Part shown: piece after piece, positions 39,168 through 50,891 of the stretch | Layout: the number at the start of each line of letters is the position of its first letter | How positions within the stretch are numbered: position 1 is the first letter of the stretch | Source of the DNA: Stutzerimonas stutzeri | Lineage (GTDB): Bacteria; Pseudomonadota; Gammaproteobacteria; Pseudomonadales; Pseudomonadaceae | Assembly: GCF_015291885.1 (NCBI RefSeq) | Contig: NZ_CP036186.1 | Location: 1,257,001 to 1,321,000 of the forward strand | DNA length: 64,000 bases | Direction: 5' to 3' | Program-made: the position numbers and the translations under genes | Notes under the pieces: model-generated | What the model was told of the DNA's origin: nothing | Seen by the model: the letters and a program-made list of their open reading frames with translations, nothing else | The model's database searches: none

Positions 39168-39272
39168 CGCTGCGAGTCGTGCGACTTGCAGGGAGAATGG
39201 AATTCTTGTTGTTGTTTTTGATGAGTTTCGAGGCGGGACAGTGGCAACCTGCAGGCAGTCAGGCTGATGACG

Positions 39273-39542
39273 CTACAGCGTGGCGGAGTGCAATTCACCG
39301 CGCGCCACGCGTGATGGCATCTGGTCACCGCGTTCGATGGCGAGGCTGGCCTGCAAGCTGGTGATAAGTCGCTGCAGTTGCTGTTGGTCACTCCACTGTT
39401 CGGCACGGATGAAGCGCTTCACTGCGACACCTTCTGCACCTGTCAGCGTCAGCACAATACTGCCGTCCAGCTTCTCGATGCTGAAGTTGACGTTGTAGCG
39501 TGGACGAAACACATCGCTAATTTTCTGGAATGGACTCGTCAT
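39273..39542 (-). CDS. DUF3509 family protein
   Basis: 89 residues, the usual size of this Pseudomonas-restricted family. It begins MTSPFQKISDVFRPRYNVNF and has the central LTGAEGVAVKRFIRAEQWSD stretch. No signal peptide or membrane segment is seen. The function is unknown; its presence supports a Pseudomonas-type host. It lies downstream of yebG on the same strand (120 nt away). Confidence 0.82.
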   Translation of the reverse strand: MTSPFQKISDVFRPRYNVNFSIEKLDGSIVLTLTGAEGVAVKRFIRAEQWSDQQQLQRLITSLQASLAIERGDQMPSRVARGELHSATL

Positions 39543-39662
39543 GCCTAAGTACCTGTGTAAGGGGTTGCCAGCTATGGACCCGGCAAGGCAATGACAAGTT
39601 TCCAGACGCCGTCGCTCATTGTCTGCGCAAGCGGCCGATGTGTTCTCGGCGTATTGCTACTG

Positions 39663-39917
39663 TCAGCTTTGTGCTGCCAGCTCCGCCAAAGCCTCCGGGC
39701 TGCTCTTGAATGCCTTGGCGAACAAGTCGCGATGCCGGGCCATATAGATGCCGATATCCTCTGCCTGCTGCTCACTCAGTGATGGCGCCGCTTGCTGCAG
39801 CACCGCCGCCAGCGCTTCGGCCAGCTCAAGCATCTTGTCGTGACGATCGGCTTCGGCTTTATCCATGAACAAACGCTCCAGGTCCCGACTGCTGCGGTAC
39901 ACCACTTCGACGGCCAT
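39663..39917 (-). CDS. yebG: YebG-family SOS-induced protein
   Basis: 84 residues. MAVEVVYRSSRDLERLFMDK, then EADRHDKMLELAEALA align with E. coli YebG, a small LexA-controlled protein of unknown function. The region in the middle (SEQQAEDIGIYMARHRDLF) also matches. The family call is strengthened by a good LexA box just upstream of the start. The gene is monocistronic, or leads into DUF3509. Confidence 0.9.
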   Translation of the reverse strand: MAVEVVYRSSRDLERLFMDKAEADRHDKMLELAEALAAVLQQAAPSLSEQQAEDIGIYMARHRDLFAKAFKSSPEALAELAAQS

Positions 39918-39947
39918 TTACCACCTCGGTCATTGGCAGGGTTAATG

Positions 39948-39963
39948 CTGTTTATTTGTACAG
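39948..39963 (-). promoter_or_regulatory. LexA (SOS) box of yebG
   Basis: CTGTTTATTTGTACAG on the + strand is CTG-N10-CAG with an A/T-rich core, the gammaproteobacterial SOS box. It lies 31-46 bp before the yebG start, in the right place to repress it until DNA damage. Confidence 0.85.
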
Positions 39964-40013
39964 CATAAATGCGCGGGGCGAAGATTGATAGTGCTCTGTG
40001 GCGCCCAGGAGCT

Positions 40014-40478
40014 TCAGTTGGCGAAATGTCCCTGCAGGCGCTCGGCATGAAACTCCAGCGTCGCTGCACGATAACCACTGCGCAGCAAAGGCAGTGGCAA
40101 GCAGGATTCCCATCGGGCTCCTGGCTGGAGATCTCCGGGCCCCTGATAGGTCGGGGCGTCGAAGGCACTTCGCGCGAGGTTTGTGCGTGAGCCAGGTGAG
40201 TAGGCCGCTACTTCCCATTGCAGGCTGCGTAGTGCCTTGTCGGTGTGGTTATGTAAGCTGACGTGAAGCGGCTGGGCGCCAGAGCAACGCTGGGGATCAT
40301 GAGACAGCTGGATCTCGATACGAGCGAGTAGTTGCTCCTCGCGATGCTCTTGCCAGAGTACCCAGCCGGCGACAAGTACGAGGCCGAGCACCGCGCCCAG
40401 CGAAATGGGCACGGCTCTGAATGGATAGCGGATCAGCAGCACCAGCCAGGTGAGGATTAGCAGCGCGCCAATCAACAT
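40014..40478 (-). CDS. Small inner-membrane protein beside dciA
   Basis: 154 residues from the ATG at 40478. It has two hydrophobic helices near the N-terminus (LIGALLILTWLVLLIRYP and AVLGLVLVAGWVLW), then a soluble domain predicted periplasmic. I do not recognise a function. Genes at this position in Pseudomonas, between yebG/dciA and secA (PA4404 position), are listed as hypothetical membrane proteins. A longer version starting at 40541 is possible; the shorter one is favoured because a 13-codon ORF overlaps its start. Confidence 0.7.
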   Translation of the reverse strand: MLIGALLILTWLVLLIRYPFRAVPISLGAVLGLVLVAGWVLWQEHREEQLLARIEIQLSHDPQRCSGAQPLHVSLHNHTDKALRSLQWEVAAYSPGSRTNLARSAFDAPTYQGPGDLQPGARWESCLPLPLLRSGYRAATLEFHAERLQGHFAN

Positions 40479-40513
40479 GGCCGTGTACCGGCGAACAAGT
40501 GGCAGAGCAGCAT
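40472..40513 (-). other. 13-codon leader ORF overlapping the start of the membrane protein gene
   Basis: An ATG at 40513 has GGAGGA six nucleotides upstream, far better than the signal before the downstream gene. It encodes MLLCHLFAGTRPC and its stop overlaps the ATG at 40478 (ATGTTGA). This looks like a translational-coupling leader, not a functional peptide. Confidence 0.4.
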
Positions 40514-40598
40514 GAAAGTCCTCCGTAACGATGTGGACCATGCTAACCCGAGCTGCCGGACCCTGCGCAACGATGGCGCAAGCATTTGTAGCAGGATG

Positions 40599-41054
40599 TC
40601 AGTCTTCCGATTTGGCGCGACTGGCGAGGCGTTCAAGTGCAGCTCGTAGCTTGGGGTCGCGTATACCGTCAGCGGCTGCCTGAATGCTGTCAGCGGCGCT
40701 GCTCGAAAGCGGCTGCGTGCGGGCCGGAGTGTGTCTCGGGGGAGGCGGTGGTTGCACTTTGAACTGGATGCGAGCCAAACCAGCGAATTCTTCCAGAGCC
40801 TCCAGCTGGCGCTGTAGCCGACGCTGCTGATAGCGCAGGCGCGTGGCCCAGTGGCCATCGGTGACAATCAGCAGCAGGCAGCCCTCGCGCCAGGACGCCA
40901 CACGGCAGTGTTCCCGAGCGGCGGGCTGCAGCTGGCTTTCCAGCAATTGCTGCAGGCGATCGAGGCGAAGCGCTTCGCCGAACAGCGCTCTGAGCGGCTT
41001 TACTTCGCGCAACAGGGCCGCGGGCGCGCGGGCTGGAGATGGGCGAAAGGCCAT
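40599..41054 (-). CDS. dciA: DciA-type DnaB helicase loader (DUF721)
   Basis: 151 residues. The DUF721 core is seen in LLESQLQPAAREHCRVASWR followed by EGCLLLIVTDGHWATRLRYQ. The C-terminus is proline-rich and disordered-looking, then helical, as in Pseudomonas members. DciA is the ancestral loader of the replicative helicase where DnaC/DnaI is absent. It is divergent from secA, the normal order in Pseudomonas (PA4405). The 293 bp up to secA contain no convincing gene. Confidence 0.87.
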   Translation of the reverse strand: MAFRPSPARAPAALLREVKPLRALFGEALRLDRLQQLLESQLQPAAREHCRVASWREGCLLLIVTDGHWATRLRYQQRRLQRQLEALEEFAGLARIQFKVQPPPPPRHTPARTQPLSSSAADSIQAAADGIRDPKLRAALERLASRAKSED

Positions 41055-41347
41055 GATGGTCCGTGAATCAGTTGTTAAGCTTGCATCGTAGCAGAAGCCC
41101 GCTCGCGCCAGCGTTACCGATACGCAGGGGCGCCGGGCGATTTCGGGGCTTGGGCTGATCGACGAAAAGGCGGCGTGTCTGGCATCCGTTTAGATCGTCC
41201 AGCGCAGTGGTAACGGCGATGCTGCGTCGCTGCGCTGCGCAGTTAGGCACCTTTCCTCACTGCCGTTTCCGAGTAGAATGGCCCTTTTGCACGCAGCCGT
41301 GACTCCGCGGACGTGCCTCCATCCCCAGCATGGAAGTCTTTGTCGAT

Positions 41348-44089
<2,742 letters not shown>

Positions 44090-44113
44090 GTCCGACCTCG
44101 CCTGTTGATTCCG

Positions 44114-44148
44114 CGCCGCGACCGGCTTCTGCCGCTCGCGGCGTTTTT
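44114..44148 (+). terminator. Rho-independent terminator after secA
   Basis: CGCCGCGA (44114-44121) and TCGCGGCG (44136-44143) form a stem followed by TTTTT, 25 nt past the stop. Confidence 0.8.
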
Positions 44149-44203
44149 GTCGCAAACCCTTTCTCGGCCTGTTGGCCATCCATTGTTCTGAAGGAGCGCA
44201 TCC

Positions 44204-45421
44204 ATGGCTGTCGGTCTTGGTCCTTTACCTACCCTGCACCCGGTACCCGGTTTCGAACTCGGCATTGCTTCGGCCGGAATCAAGCGACCGGGGCGTAAGG
44301 ACGTAGTGATCATGCGCTGTGCCGAGGGCTCCCGTGTCGCTGGGGTGACCACCACCAACGCCTTCTGCGCCGCCCCCGTGCTCGTCACGCGCGAGCGTAT
44401 GCACGGACCGGTGCGTTACCTGCTGACTAACACCGGTAATGCCAATGCCGGAACCGGGCCGCAAGGTCTGGCCGACGCCCGCCACACCTGCGCGGCCCTT
44501 GCGGCCATCACCGGAAGCGACGAGACGGCCGTGCTGCCTTTCTCGACTGGCGTGATCGGCGAGCCGCTGCCGGTACAGAAGATCGAATCGGCGCTGCAGG
44601 CTGCGCTCGATGATCTGTCGCCTGATCATTGGGCAGAGGCCGCTACCGGCATCATGACCACCGATACGCTGCCCAAGGGTGCTAGCCGTCAGTTCCAGCA
44701 CGATGGCGTGACGGTGACCGTCACCGGTATCAGCAAGGGCGCCGGGATGATCCGGCCGAACATGGCGACCATGCTTGGCTATATCGCCACCGATGCCAAG
44801 GTCGCCGGCAGCGTGTTGCAGGATCTGGTACGCGATGCGGCAAACAAGTCGTTCAACCGCATCACCATCGATGGTGACACCTCCACCAACGATTGCTGCA
44901 TGCTGATCGCCACCGGCCAGGCGGCGCTGCCGGAGATCACCGAAGCTGCCGGCGAACTGTTCGGCAAGCTCAAGCAGGCTGTGCTGGAAGTGTTCATGGA
45001 AGTGGCTCAGGCCATCGTCCGCGACGGCGAAGGTGCGACCAAGTTCGTCACGGTGCAGGTCAACGGCGGTGGTAATCATCAGGAGTGCCTGGACGTCGCC
45101 TATGCCGTCGCGCATTCGCCGCTGATAAAGACTGCGCTGTTCGCCTCGGACCCGAACTGGGGCCGCATTCTCGCTGCGGTCGGCTATGCCGGCGTGCGAG
45201 ACCTGGACGTGAGCAAGATCGATGTGTTCCTCGGCGAGGTCTGCATCGCCAGCCAGGGTGGGCGCTCGCCCAGCTACACGGAAGAGCAGGGCGCGGCAGT
45301 AATGGCCCGTGAGGAAATCACCATCCGTATCGAGCTCGGACGTGGAGATTGCAGCGAGACCATCTGGACGACCGATCTGTCGCACGAGTACGTGAAGATC
45401 AACGCCGAGTACCGGACCTGA
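44204..45421 (+). CDS. argJ: Glutamate N-acetyltransferase / amino-acid acetyltransferase ArgJ
   Basis: 405 residues. The self-cleavage site is in [19 protein letters not shown], with the nucleophilic Thr at about residue 188; the mature enzyme is an alpha-beta heterotetramer. [11 protein letters not shown] and NTGNANAGTG are further family segments. It moves acetyl from N-acetylornithine to glutamate, closing the arginine acetyl cycle. SecA-argJ-GST-Nudix is the Pseudomonas order (PA4402-PA4400). Confidence 0.97.
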   Translation: MAVGLGPLPTLHPVPGFELGIASAGIKRPGRKDVVIMRCAEGSRVAGVTTTNAFCAAPVLVTRERMHGPVRYLLTNTGNANAGTGPQGLADARHTCAALAAITGSDETAVLPFSTGVIGEPLPVQKIESALQAALDDLSPDHWAEAATGIMTTDTLPKGASRQFQHDGVTVTVTGISKGAGMIRPNMATMLGYIATDAKVAGSVLQDLVRDAANKSFNRITIDGDTSTNDCCMLIATGQAALPEITEAAGELFGKLKQAVLEVFMEVAQAIVRDGEGATKFVTVQVNGGGNHQECLDVAYAVAHSPLIKTALFASDPNWGRILAAVGYAGVRDLDVSKIDVFLGEVCIASQGGRSPSYTEEQGAAVMAREEITIRIELGRGDCSETIWTTDLSHEYVKINAEYRT

Positions 45422-45544
45422 TCGAACCCTGCCCTTAGCTATTGCCGTTGCGCATGGCCCCATGTGCAACGGGAATTGCCATTTCCGCTTGCCGCGCTTT
45501 AACGTCCGCTGACTCTTCCGAAGGCAACTCGAGGTGCATCGGTC

Positions 45545-46180
45545 ATGGCTCTGCAATTGGTAATCGGCGACAAGAACTACTCATCCTGGTCGCTGCGCGC
45601 CGCCCTGGCAGTAGAACTGTCCGGCGCTGCGTGCGCGCAGGTTCCGGTCTCGCTCTATCGGCCGGACAGCCGAGCCCGGCTGCTGGCTTACTCGCCGACC
45701 GGCAAGGTGCCGGTACTGCTGACCGAGGAGGGCCCGGTGTGGGATTCGCTGGCAATTGCCGAATACCTGGCCGAGCATTTCCCCAATGCACACCTCTGGC
45801 CACGCGAGCGCTATGCGCGCGCATTGGCGCGAAGTATCTGCGCGGAGATGCACAGTGGCTTTCAGGCGCTGCGCAGTCATCTGCCGATGGATATGGCGCG
45901 TGATCAGGCCTTGCCCGAGCTACCCGAGGCAGTGCGGGCAGACGTCGAGCGAATCTGCGCTATCTGGAGCGATTGCCGCGAGCGCTTTGGCCACCAGAGC
46001 GGTGATTATCTATTTGGCCAACCAGGCATCACTGATGCGTTCTATGCCCCGGTGGCTTCCCGCCTGCGAAGCTATCGAGTGGCACTGCCGGCGGTTGCAG
46101 CGAGCTACGTCGAGACTATCCATCAGTGGCCGGCTTTTCAGCGCTGGCATCAGAGCGCCCTGCAGGAAGTGCGAAAGTGA
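45545..46180 (+). CDS. Glutathione S-transferase family protein
   Basis: 211 residues. The thioredoxin-like N-terminal domain is seen in DKNYSSWSLRAALAVELSG (Ser/Tyr of the active site likely in the YSSWS region) and a cis-Pro segment TGKVPVLLTE followed by WDSLAIAEYLAE; the rest is the helical GST domain. It probably conjugates or reduces hydrophobic substrates with glutathione; no specific substrate can be named. The stop overlaps the next start (GTGA). Confidence 0.9.
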   Translation: MALQLVIGDKNYSSWSLRAALAVELSGAACAQVPVSLYRPDSRARLLAYSPTGKVPVLLTEEGPVWDSLAIAEYLAEHFPNAHLWPRERYARALARSICAEMHSGFQALRSHLPMDMARDQALPELPEAVRADVERICAIWSDCRERFGHQSGDYLFGQPGITDAFYAPVASRLRSYRVALPAVAASYVETIHQWPAFQRWHQSALQEVRK

Positions 46181-47118
46181 AACGAATCCATGTAGCCGCA
46201 GCCGTCATTCGTGGTGCCGACGCGCGCGTGCTTATCGCAAAGCGTCCGCTCGACAAACACCAGGGAGGATTGTGGGAATTTCCCGGCGGCAAGGTCGAGG
46301 CGGATGAGCGCGTCGAGGCGGCGCTGGCGCGTGAGTTGCTGGAGGAGCTGGGCATCGTCGTTACCGCGGCGCAGCCGTTGATCCAGGTGCGCCACGATTA
46401 TCCGGACAAGCAAGTGCTGCTCGATGTCTGGGAGGTGCAGGCGTTTACCGGTGAACCCCACGGGGCGGAAGGCCAGCCGCTGATGTGGGTGACGGCGGAT
46501 CAGCTGACGAACTACAGCTTCCCGGCTGCGAATCAGCCGATCGTCGCGGCTGCGCGCTTGCCGCACCGCTACCTGATAACGCCGGATGGCATCGCCCCAC
46601 AACGGTTGCTCGAAGGACTCGCGCGAGCACTGGATGACGGCATACGGCTGATCCAACTGCGTGTGCCGTCGCTACCGCCTGCCGCCTACCGTGCGTTGGC
46701 GGAGCGGGCGCTAGCTTTGTGCGAGGGGCAGGCTCAACTGATGCTCAAGGGCCCGCTACAGTGGGCGTGCGACTATCCCGGGGCTGGCTGGCATCTGACC
46801 GCCGGACAGCTGAGAGAGCAGGCTGGGCGGGAACGACCGATCGCGGCGAGCCGCTGGTTGGCGGCGTCCTGTCACGATGCCGAGGAGCTGGCGCTGGCGG
46901 CCGTATTGGGAGTAGATTTCGTCACGCTGTCGCCAGTGCTGGCGACCGCCAGCCATCCGGATGCCTCACCGTTGGGCTGGCCGCAGGTCGCGGATTTACT
47001 GCTAGGCTTCGACCGCCCGGCCTACCTGTTGGGCGGACTTCAGGCATCCGACCTGTCCGCGGCACGCCAGGCCGGTGCGCAGGGTGTCGCTGCGATTCGA
47101 GCGTTCTGGCCGGATTGA
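46177..47118 (+). CDS. Nudix hydrolase fused to a thiamine-phosphate-synthase-like domain (MutT family)
   Basis: 313 residues from GTG 46177, which overlaps the GST stop; the family begins VKRIHVAAAVIRG. The Nudix box G-x5-E-x7-REUxEExGU reads GGKVEADERVEAALARELLE followed by ELGI. The C-terminal ~170 residues resemble ThiE (LIQLRVPSLP, HLTAGQL, LSPVLATASHPD). The N-terminal domain should sanitise 8-oxo-dGTP like MutT; the role of the ThiE-like half is unclear. This fusion is common in gammaproteobacteria and is not unique here. Confidence 0.93.
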   Translation: MKRIHVAAAVIRGADARVLIAKRPLDKHQGGLWEFPGGKVEADERVEAALARELLEELGIVVTAAQPLIQVRHDYPDKQVLLDVWEVQAFTGEPHGAEGQPLMWVTADQLTNYSFPAANQPIVAAARLPHRYLITPDGIAPQRLLEGLARALDDGIRLIQLRVPSLPPAAYRALAERALALCEGQAQLMLKGPLQWACDYPGAGWHLTAGQLREQAGRERPIAASRWLAASCHDAEELALAAVLGVDFVTLSPVLATASHPDASPLGWPQVADLLLGFDRPAYLLGGLQASDLSAARQAGAQGVAAIRAFWPD

Positions 47119-47179
47119 ACCGCTGGCGCTGATGCAGGTCACTGGCGATGCTGCTGTAAACCCGATAAATGTGTCTTCG

Positions 47180-47216
47180 ATAGATGAAAGCAATCGCGGT
47201 CATTCCCTTAATCAAT
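47180..47216 (+). promoter_or_regulatory. Candidate OxyR-binding region upstream of ahpC
   Basis: ATAG (47180), CAAT (47191), ATTC (47202) and CAAT (47213) are each separated by 7 bp, the spacing of the OxyR contact pattern ATAG-N7-CTAT-N7-ATAG-N7-CTAT, with partial matches. It sits 71-107 bp before the ahpC ATG, next to a TTAACG/TTATCG pair that could be the promoter. The match is imperfect. Confidence 0.35.
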
Positions 47217-47286
47217 TAACGGTATGCTGCTGACTGCGTTATCGTAGGCCCCGTTAAGTTTCTGAACCCCCTAAAGGAGTTAGCAG

Positions 47287-47850
47287 ATGTCGCTGATCAA
47301 CACTCAAGTTCAACCCTTCAAAGTCAATGCCTTCCACAATGGCAAGTTCATCGAAGTCACCGAAGAATCCCTGAAGGGCAAGTGGTCCGTGCTGATCTTC
47401 ATGCCGGCTGCCTTCACCTTCAACTGCCCGACTGAAATCGAAGACGCTGCCAACAGCTACGCCGAGTTCCAGAAGGCCGGTACCGAGGTGTACATCGTCA
47501 CCACCGATACCCATTTCTCGCACAAGGTCTGGCACGAAACTTCCCCTGCCGTTGGCAAGGCGCAGTTCCCGCTGATCGGCGACCCGACTCACCAGCTGAC
47601 CCGCGCTTTCGGTGTGCACATCGAAGAAGAAGGTCTGGCGCTGCGTGGCACCTTCCTGATCAACCCGGAAGGCGTGATCAAGACCGTCGAGATCCACTCC
47701 AACGAGATCGCTCGTGACGTGTCCGAGACCCTGCGCAAGCTGAAGGCCGCTCAGTACACCGCCGCTCACCCGGGTGAAGTCTGCCCGGCCAAGTGGAAAG
47801 AGGGCGAGAAGACCCTGGCTCCTTCGCTGGACCTGGTCGGCAAGATCTAA
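47287..47850 (+). CDS. ahpC: Alkyl hydroperoxide reductase subunit C (2-Cys peroxiredoxin)
   Basis: 187 residues. The peroxidatic Cys is C47 in FTFNCPTEIED and the resolving Cys is C166 in GEVCPAKW, both at the canonical positions. It reduces hydrogen peroxide and organic peroxides and is recycled by AhpF. A ribosome site AAAGGAG is 8 nt before the ATG. A hairpin in the gap before ahpF may set the known AhpC excess. Confidence 0.98.
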   Translation: MSLINTQVQPFKVNAFHNGKFIEVTEESLKGKWSVLIFMPAAFTFNCPTEIEDAANSYAEFQKAGTEVYIVTTDTHFSHKVWHETSPAVGKAQFPLIGDPTHQLTRAFGVHIEEEGLALRGTFLINPEGVIKTVEIHSNEIARDVSETLRKLKAAQYTAAHPGEVCPAKWKEGEKTLAPSLDLVGKI

Positions 47851-47907
47851 GGCTTCGCCTATCTGCCCTGCGTGCCGGAGGGCTTTTCACCGCCCTCTGG
47901 CAACCTA

Positions 47908-47938
47908 ACGCCTGGACGCGAACCGTCCGGGCGTTTTA
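47908..47938 (+). terminator. Hairpin terminator/attenuator between ahpC and ahpF
   Basis: ACGCCTGGACG (47908-47918) pairs with CGTCCGGGCGT (47924-47934), followed by TTT. Partial read-through would give less ahpF than ahpC mRNA. Confidence 0.65.
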
Positions 47939-47970
47939 TTTCCTGAATTCCGTACGGGGTACCGCTGCTC

Positions 47971-49533
47971 ATGTTGGACACCAATCTCAAGACCCAGTTG
48001 AAAGCCTACCTGGAGAAGGTCACCCAGCCCTTCGAGATCGTCGCGTCCCTCGATGACGGCGAGAAGTCCCAGGAAATGCTGAGCCTGCTGCAGGACATCG
48101 CCAGCCTCAGCGACAAGATCACTCTGAAGACCGACGGCGACGATGCACGCAAGCCGTCGTTCTCGCTCAACCGCATCGGCGGCAGCATCAGCCTGCGTTT
48201 TGCCGGCATCCCCATGGGCCACGAGTTCACCTCGCTGGTGCTGGCCCTGCTGCAGGTCGGCGGCCACCCGTCGAAGACCGCGCCGGAGGTGATCGAGCAG
48301 ATCAAGGCGCTGGATGGCGACTACCGCTTCGAAACCTACTTCTCGCTGTCCTGCCAGAACTGCCCGGACGTGGTCCAGGCGCTGAACCTGATGGCCGTGC
48401 TCAATCCGAACATCAAGCATGTCGCCATCGACGGCGCTCTGTTTCAGGACGAGGTCGAAGCCCGCCAGATCATGTCCGTGCCGAGCATCTACCTCAACGG
48501 CGAGCTGTTCACCCAGGGCCGCATGAGCGAGGAAGAGATTCTCGCCAAGCTCGACACCGGCTCCAGCGCCCGTGACGCCGAGAAGCTCAAGGCCAAGGAT
48601 GCCTTCGACGTGCTGGTGGTCGGTGGTGGCCCGGCCGGCGCCGCAGCGGCCATCTACGCCGCACGCAAGGGCATCCGTACCGGTGTCGCAGCCGAGCGCT
48701 TTGGCGGCCAGGTGCTGGACACCATGGCCATCGAGAACTTCATCTCGGTGAAGGAAACCGAAGGCCCGAAACTGGCCCGCGCCCTGGAAGAGCATGTGCG
48801 CGAGTACGACGTCGATATCATGAACCTGCAGCGCGCCAGCCAGCTGATCCCGGCGGGCGAAGACGGTCTGCACCGGGTGCAGTTCGAGAACGGCGGTGAG
48901 CTCAAGGCCAAGACCCTGATCCTCGCCACTGGCGCCCGCTGGCGCGAGATGAACGTGCCCGGCGAGCAGGAATACCGCGGCCGTGGCGTCGCCTACTGCC
49001 CGCACTGTGACGGCCCGCTGTTCAAGGGCAAGCGCGTGGCGGTGATCGGCGGCGGTAACTCCGGCGTGGAAGCGGCCATCGACCTGGCCGGCATCGTCGC
49101 TCACGTGACCCTGCTCGAGTTCGGCGAGGAACTGCGTGCCGACGCCGTGCTGCAGCGCAAGCTCAACAGCCTGCCCAATGTTCGCGTGCTCAAGATGGCG
49201 CAGACAACCGAGGTCAAAGGCGACGGCCAGAAGGTCACCGGCCTGGTCTACAAGGACCGCACCAACGACGAGGTGCACGAGGTCGAGCTGGAAGGCATCT
49301 TCGTGCAGATCGGCCTGCTGCCCAACAGCGAATGGCTCAAGGGCACCCTGGAGCTGTCCCGTTTCGGCGAGATCATCGTCGACGCCAAGGGCCAGACCAG
49401 CATCCCAGGCGTGTTCGCCGCCGGTGACGTGACCACGGTGCCGTACAAGCAGATCGTGATCGCCGTGGGTGAAGGCGCTAAGGCCTCGCTGAGCGCCTTC
49501 GATCACCTGATCCGGTCGTCCGCGCCGGCCTGA
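47971..49533 (+). CDS. ahpF: Alkyl hydroperoxide reductase subunit F (NADH:peroxiredoxin reductase)
   Basis: 520 residues. The N-terminal double-thioredoxin domain has the redox centre CQNCPD (about residues 129-132). The flavoprotein part has [19 protein letters not shown] for FAD, the second disulfide CPHCDG near 345, and [16 protein letters not shown] for NADH. It passes electrons from NADH through FAD and two disulfides to AhpC. The gene lies 120 nt after ahpC. Confidence 0.98.
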   Translation: MLDTNLKTQLKAYLEKVTQPFEIVASLDDGEKSQEMLSLLQDIASLSDKITLKTDGDDARKPSFSLNRIGGSISLRFAGIPMGHEFTSLVLALLQVGGHPSKTAPEVIEQIKALDGDYRFETYFSLSCQNCPDVVQALNLMAVLNPNIKHVAIDGALFQDEVEARQIMSVPSIYLNGELFTQGRMSEEEILAKLDTGSSARDAEKLKAKDAFDVLVVGGGPAGAAAAIYAARKGIRTGVAAERFGGQVLDTMAIENFISVKETEGPKLARALEEHVREYDVDIMNLQRASQLIPAGEDGLHRVQFENGGELKAKTLILATGARWREMNVPGEQEYRGRGVAYCPHCDGPLFKGKRVAVIGGGNSGVEAAIDLAGIVAHVTLLEFGEELRADAVLQRKLNSLPNVRVLKMAQTTEVKGDGQKVTGLVYKDRTNDEVHEVELEGIFVQIGLLPNSEWLKGTLELSRFGEIIVDAKGQTSIPGVFAAGDVTTVPYKQIVIAVGEGAKASLSAFDHLIRSSAPA

Positions 49534-49550
49534 ATCGAAGCGCAATAAAG

Positions 49551-49586
49551 AAGGGGAGCAGCCGCGAGGTTGCTCCCCTTTTGTTT
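49551..49586 (+). terminator. Rho-independent terminator after ahpF
   Basis: AAGGGGAGCA (49551-49560) pairs with TGCTCCCCTT (49571-49580) around a 10-nt loop, followed by TTGTTTTT, 18 nt past the stop. Confidence 0.9.
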
Positions 49587-49745
49587 TTATGCGGCGGACT
49601 GCCGCAACGGCTGGAAGGGGTGTTCACCGGATCGGCGAGGATCATTGCGCAATGGTCGCGGTCTACCGATTACCGCGCTACCGCCCAGGTGAACGCGAAC
49701 GCCCACCCTGACTTCCGGTCACAGGGCGTACATGTCGAGCAGTCC

Positions 49746-50891
49746 ATGGAGCCGCCCACAAAGATGATGAATGCGCAAACGCCGCAGAGTTCACGCAGGG
49801 TCGTGTTGACCTACCCCAATCGGCCACGCGAGCCGCAGCACGAGAAAGTTGTTCATGCAGCATTGGCCGAACGCCTTGCTGCCTTGCTGGGGTTGAGTTA
49901 CGGGGGCGAGTACGATCCGACGCGGCGCTATGACGCCCAACCCTACATCGTCCCGTCGGGCACCGTGGTCGGGCTGCGAGAAGCGCAGGAGTTGGGCCTG
50001 AATGAGGAAGGCGATCTCTTTGGTGGCGTCGTGCCGCAGGCCTTCGTTGAAACCAAGGCAATCACTCATCCTCTGGTGCGTCCGGATGCGGTCGCGCCGG
50101 TTGGCTGGTCACGGGATTTCAGCACGCAGGTGAAGGGTAGTGTATTGGCCGGCTACAGCGCGTTCAGTATCGAGGATGCCCGTGACGCTGGGCGGCGTTT
50201 GCTGAATGAGGGGCCGGTGCGGATCAAGCCGGTACGCGCCACCGGTGGGCGCGGGCAGCAGCGTTTCGATGACAGTGATTCCCTCGACGAGGCCCTGTTT
50301 GCGCTCGACGAGAAGGAGTTGGCTCAGTACGGCCTGGTTCTGGAGGCGAATCTGGATCGTGTTACGACCTTTAGCGTCGGACAGGTAAGGGTTGGCGGGC
50401 GCTTGGCTAGTTACTACGGCACACAACGCCTGACTCAGGACAATGCGGGTAACGAAGTCTACGGCGGCTCGGATCTGGTCATTGTCGACGGTGATTTCGA
50501 TGCGCTACTGGCGCTGGATCTACCAGAGACGACCCGCCTGGCGGTCCGCCAGGCTCAGGTCTATGACGAAGCGGCATCGAGCTGTTATCGGCAGTTCTTT
50601 GCCTCACGCCGCAATTACGACATCGCTCAGGGTATCGATGGCCGTGGTCAGCCACGCTCCGGCGTGCTGGAGCAGTCTTGGCGTATCGGCGGTGCTAGCA
50701 GTGCGGAGATTGCCGCGCTGGAAGTATTCAAGCTGGGAACGCCAGCACGGGCGGTGCGGGCGTCATCGCTCGAGTTCTACGGGCAACAGCAGAACGTGCC
50801 GGCAGGCGCCAGTGTGCTGTATCGAGACGAAGATGCAGACGTTGGCTTTATCACCAAGTGTGTAATGGTGGAGGGATATGGCAACGCATAG
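49746..50891 (+). CDS. DUF3182 family protein (ATP-grasp-like)
   Basis: 381 residues from ATG 49746; starts at 49764 or 49767 are also possible, since the first ~20 residues are not conserved-looking. The family start is around VVLTYPNRPREPQHEKVVHA. RIKPVRATGGRGQQRF resembles the nucleotide-binding loop of ATP-grasp enzymes. The substrate is unknown. It overlaps the following hydrolase gene by 14 nt, so the two act as a coupled pair. The long in-frame stretch before 49746 overlaps the ahpF terminator and is unlikely to be coding. Confidence 0.82.
   Translation: MEPPTKMMNAQTPQSSRRVVLTYPNRPREPQHEKVVHAALAERLAALLGLSYGGEYDPTRRYDAQPYIVPSGTVVGLREAQELGLNEEGDLFGGVVPQAFVETKAITHPLVRPDAVAPVGWSRDFSTQVKGSVLAGYSAFSIEDARDAGRRLLNEGPVRIKPVRATGGRGQQRFDDSDSLDEALFALDEKELAQYGLVLEANLDRVTTFSVGQVRVGGRLASYYGTQRLTQDNAGNEVYGGSDLVIVDGDFDALLALDLPETTRLAVRQAQVYDEAASSCYRQFFASRRNYDIAQGIDGRGQPRSGVLEQSWRIGGASSAEIAALEVFKLGTPARAVRASSLEFYGQQQNVPAGASVLYRDEDADVGFITKCVMVEGYGNA

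Noticed and set aside
47905..49545. 546-codon minus-strand frame over ahpF
   Set aside because: Antisense to a full AhpF with both redox centres; long antisense frames are common in high-GC DNA.
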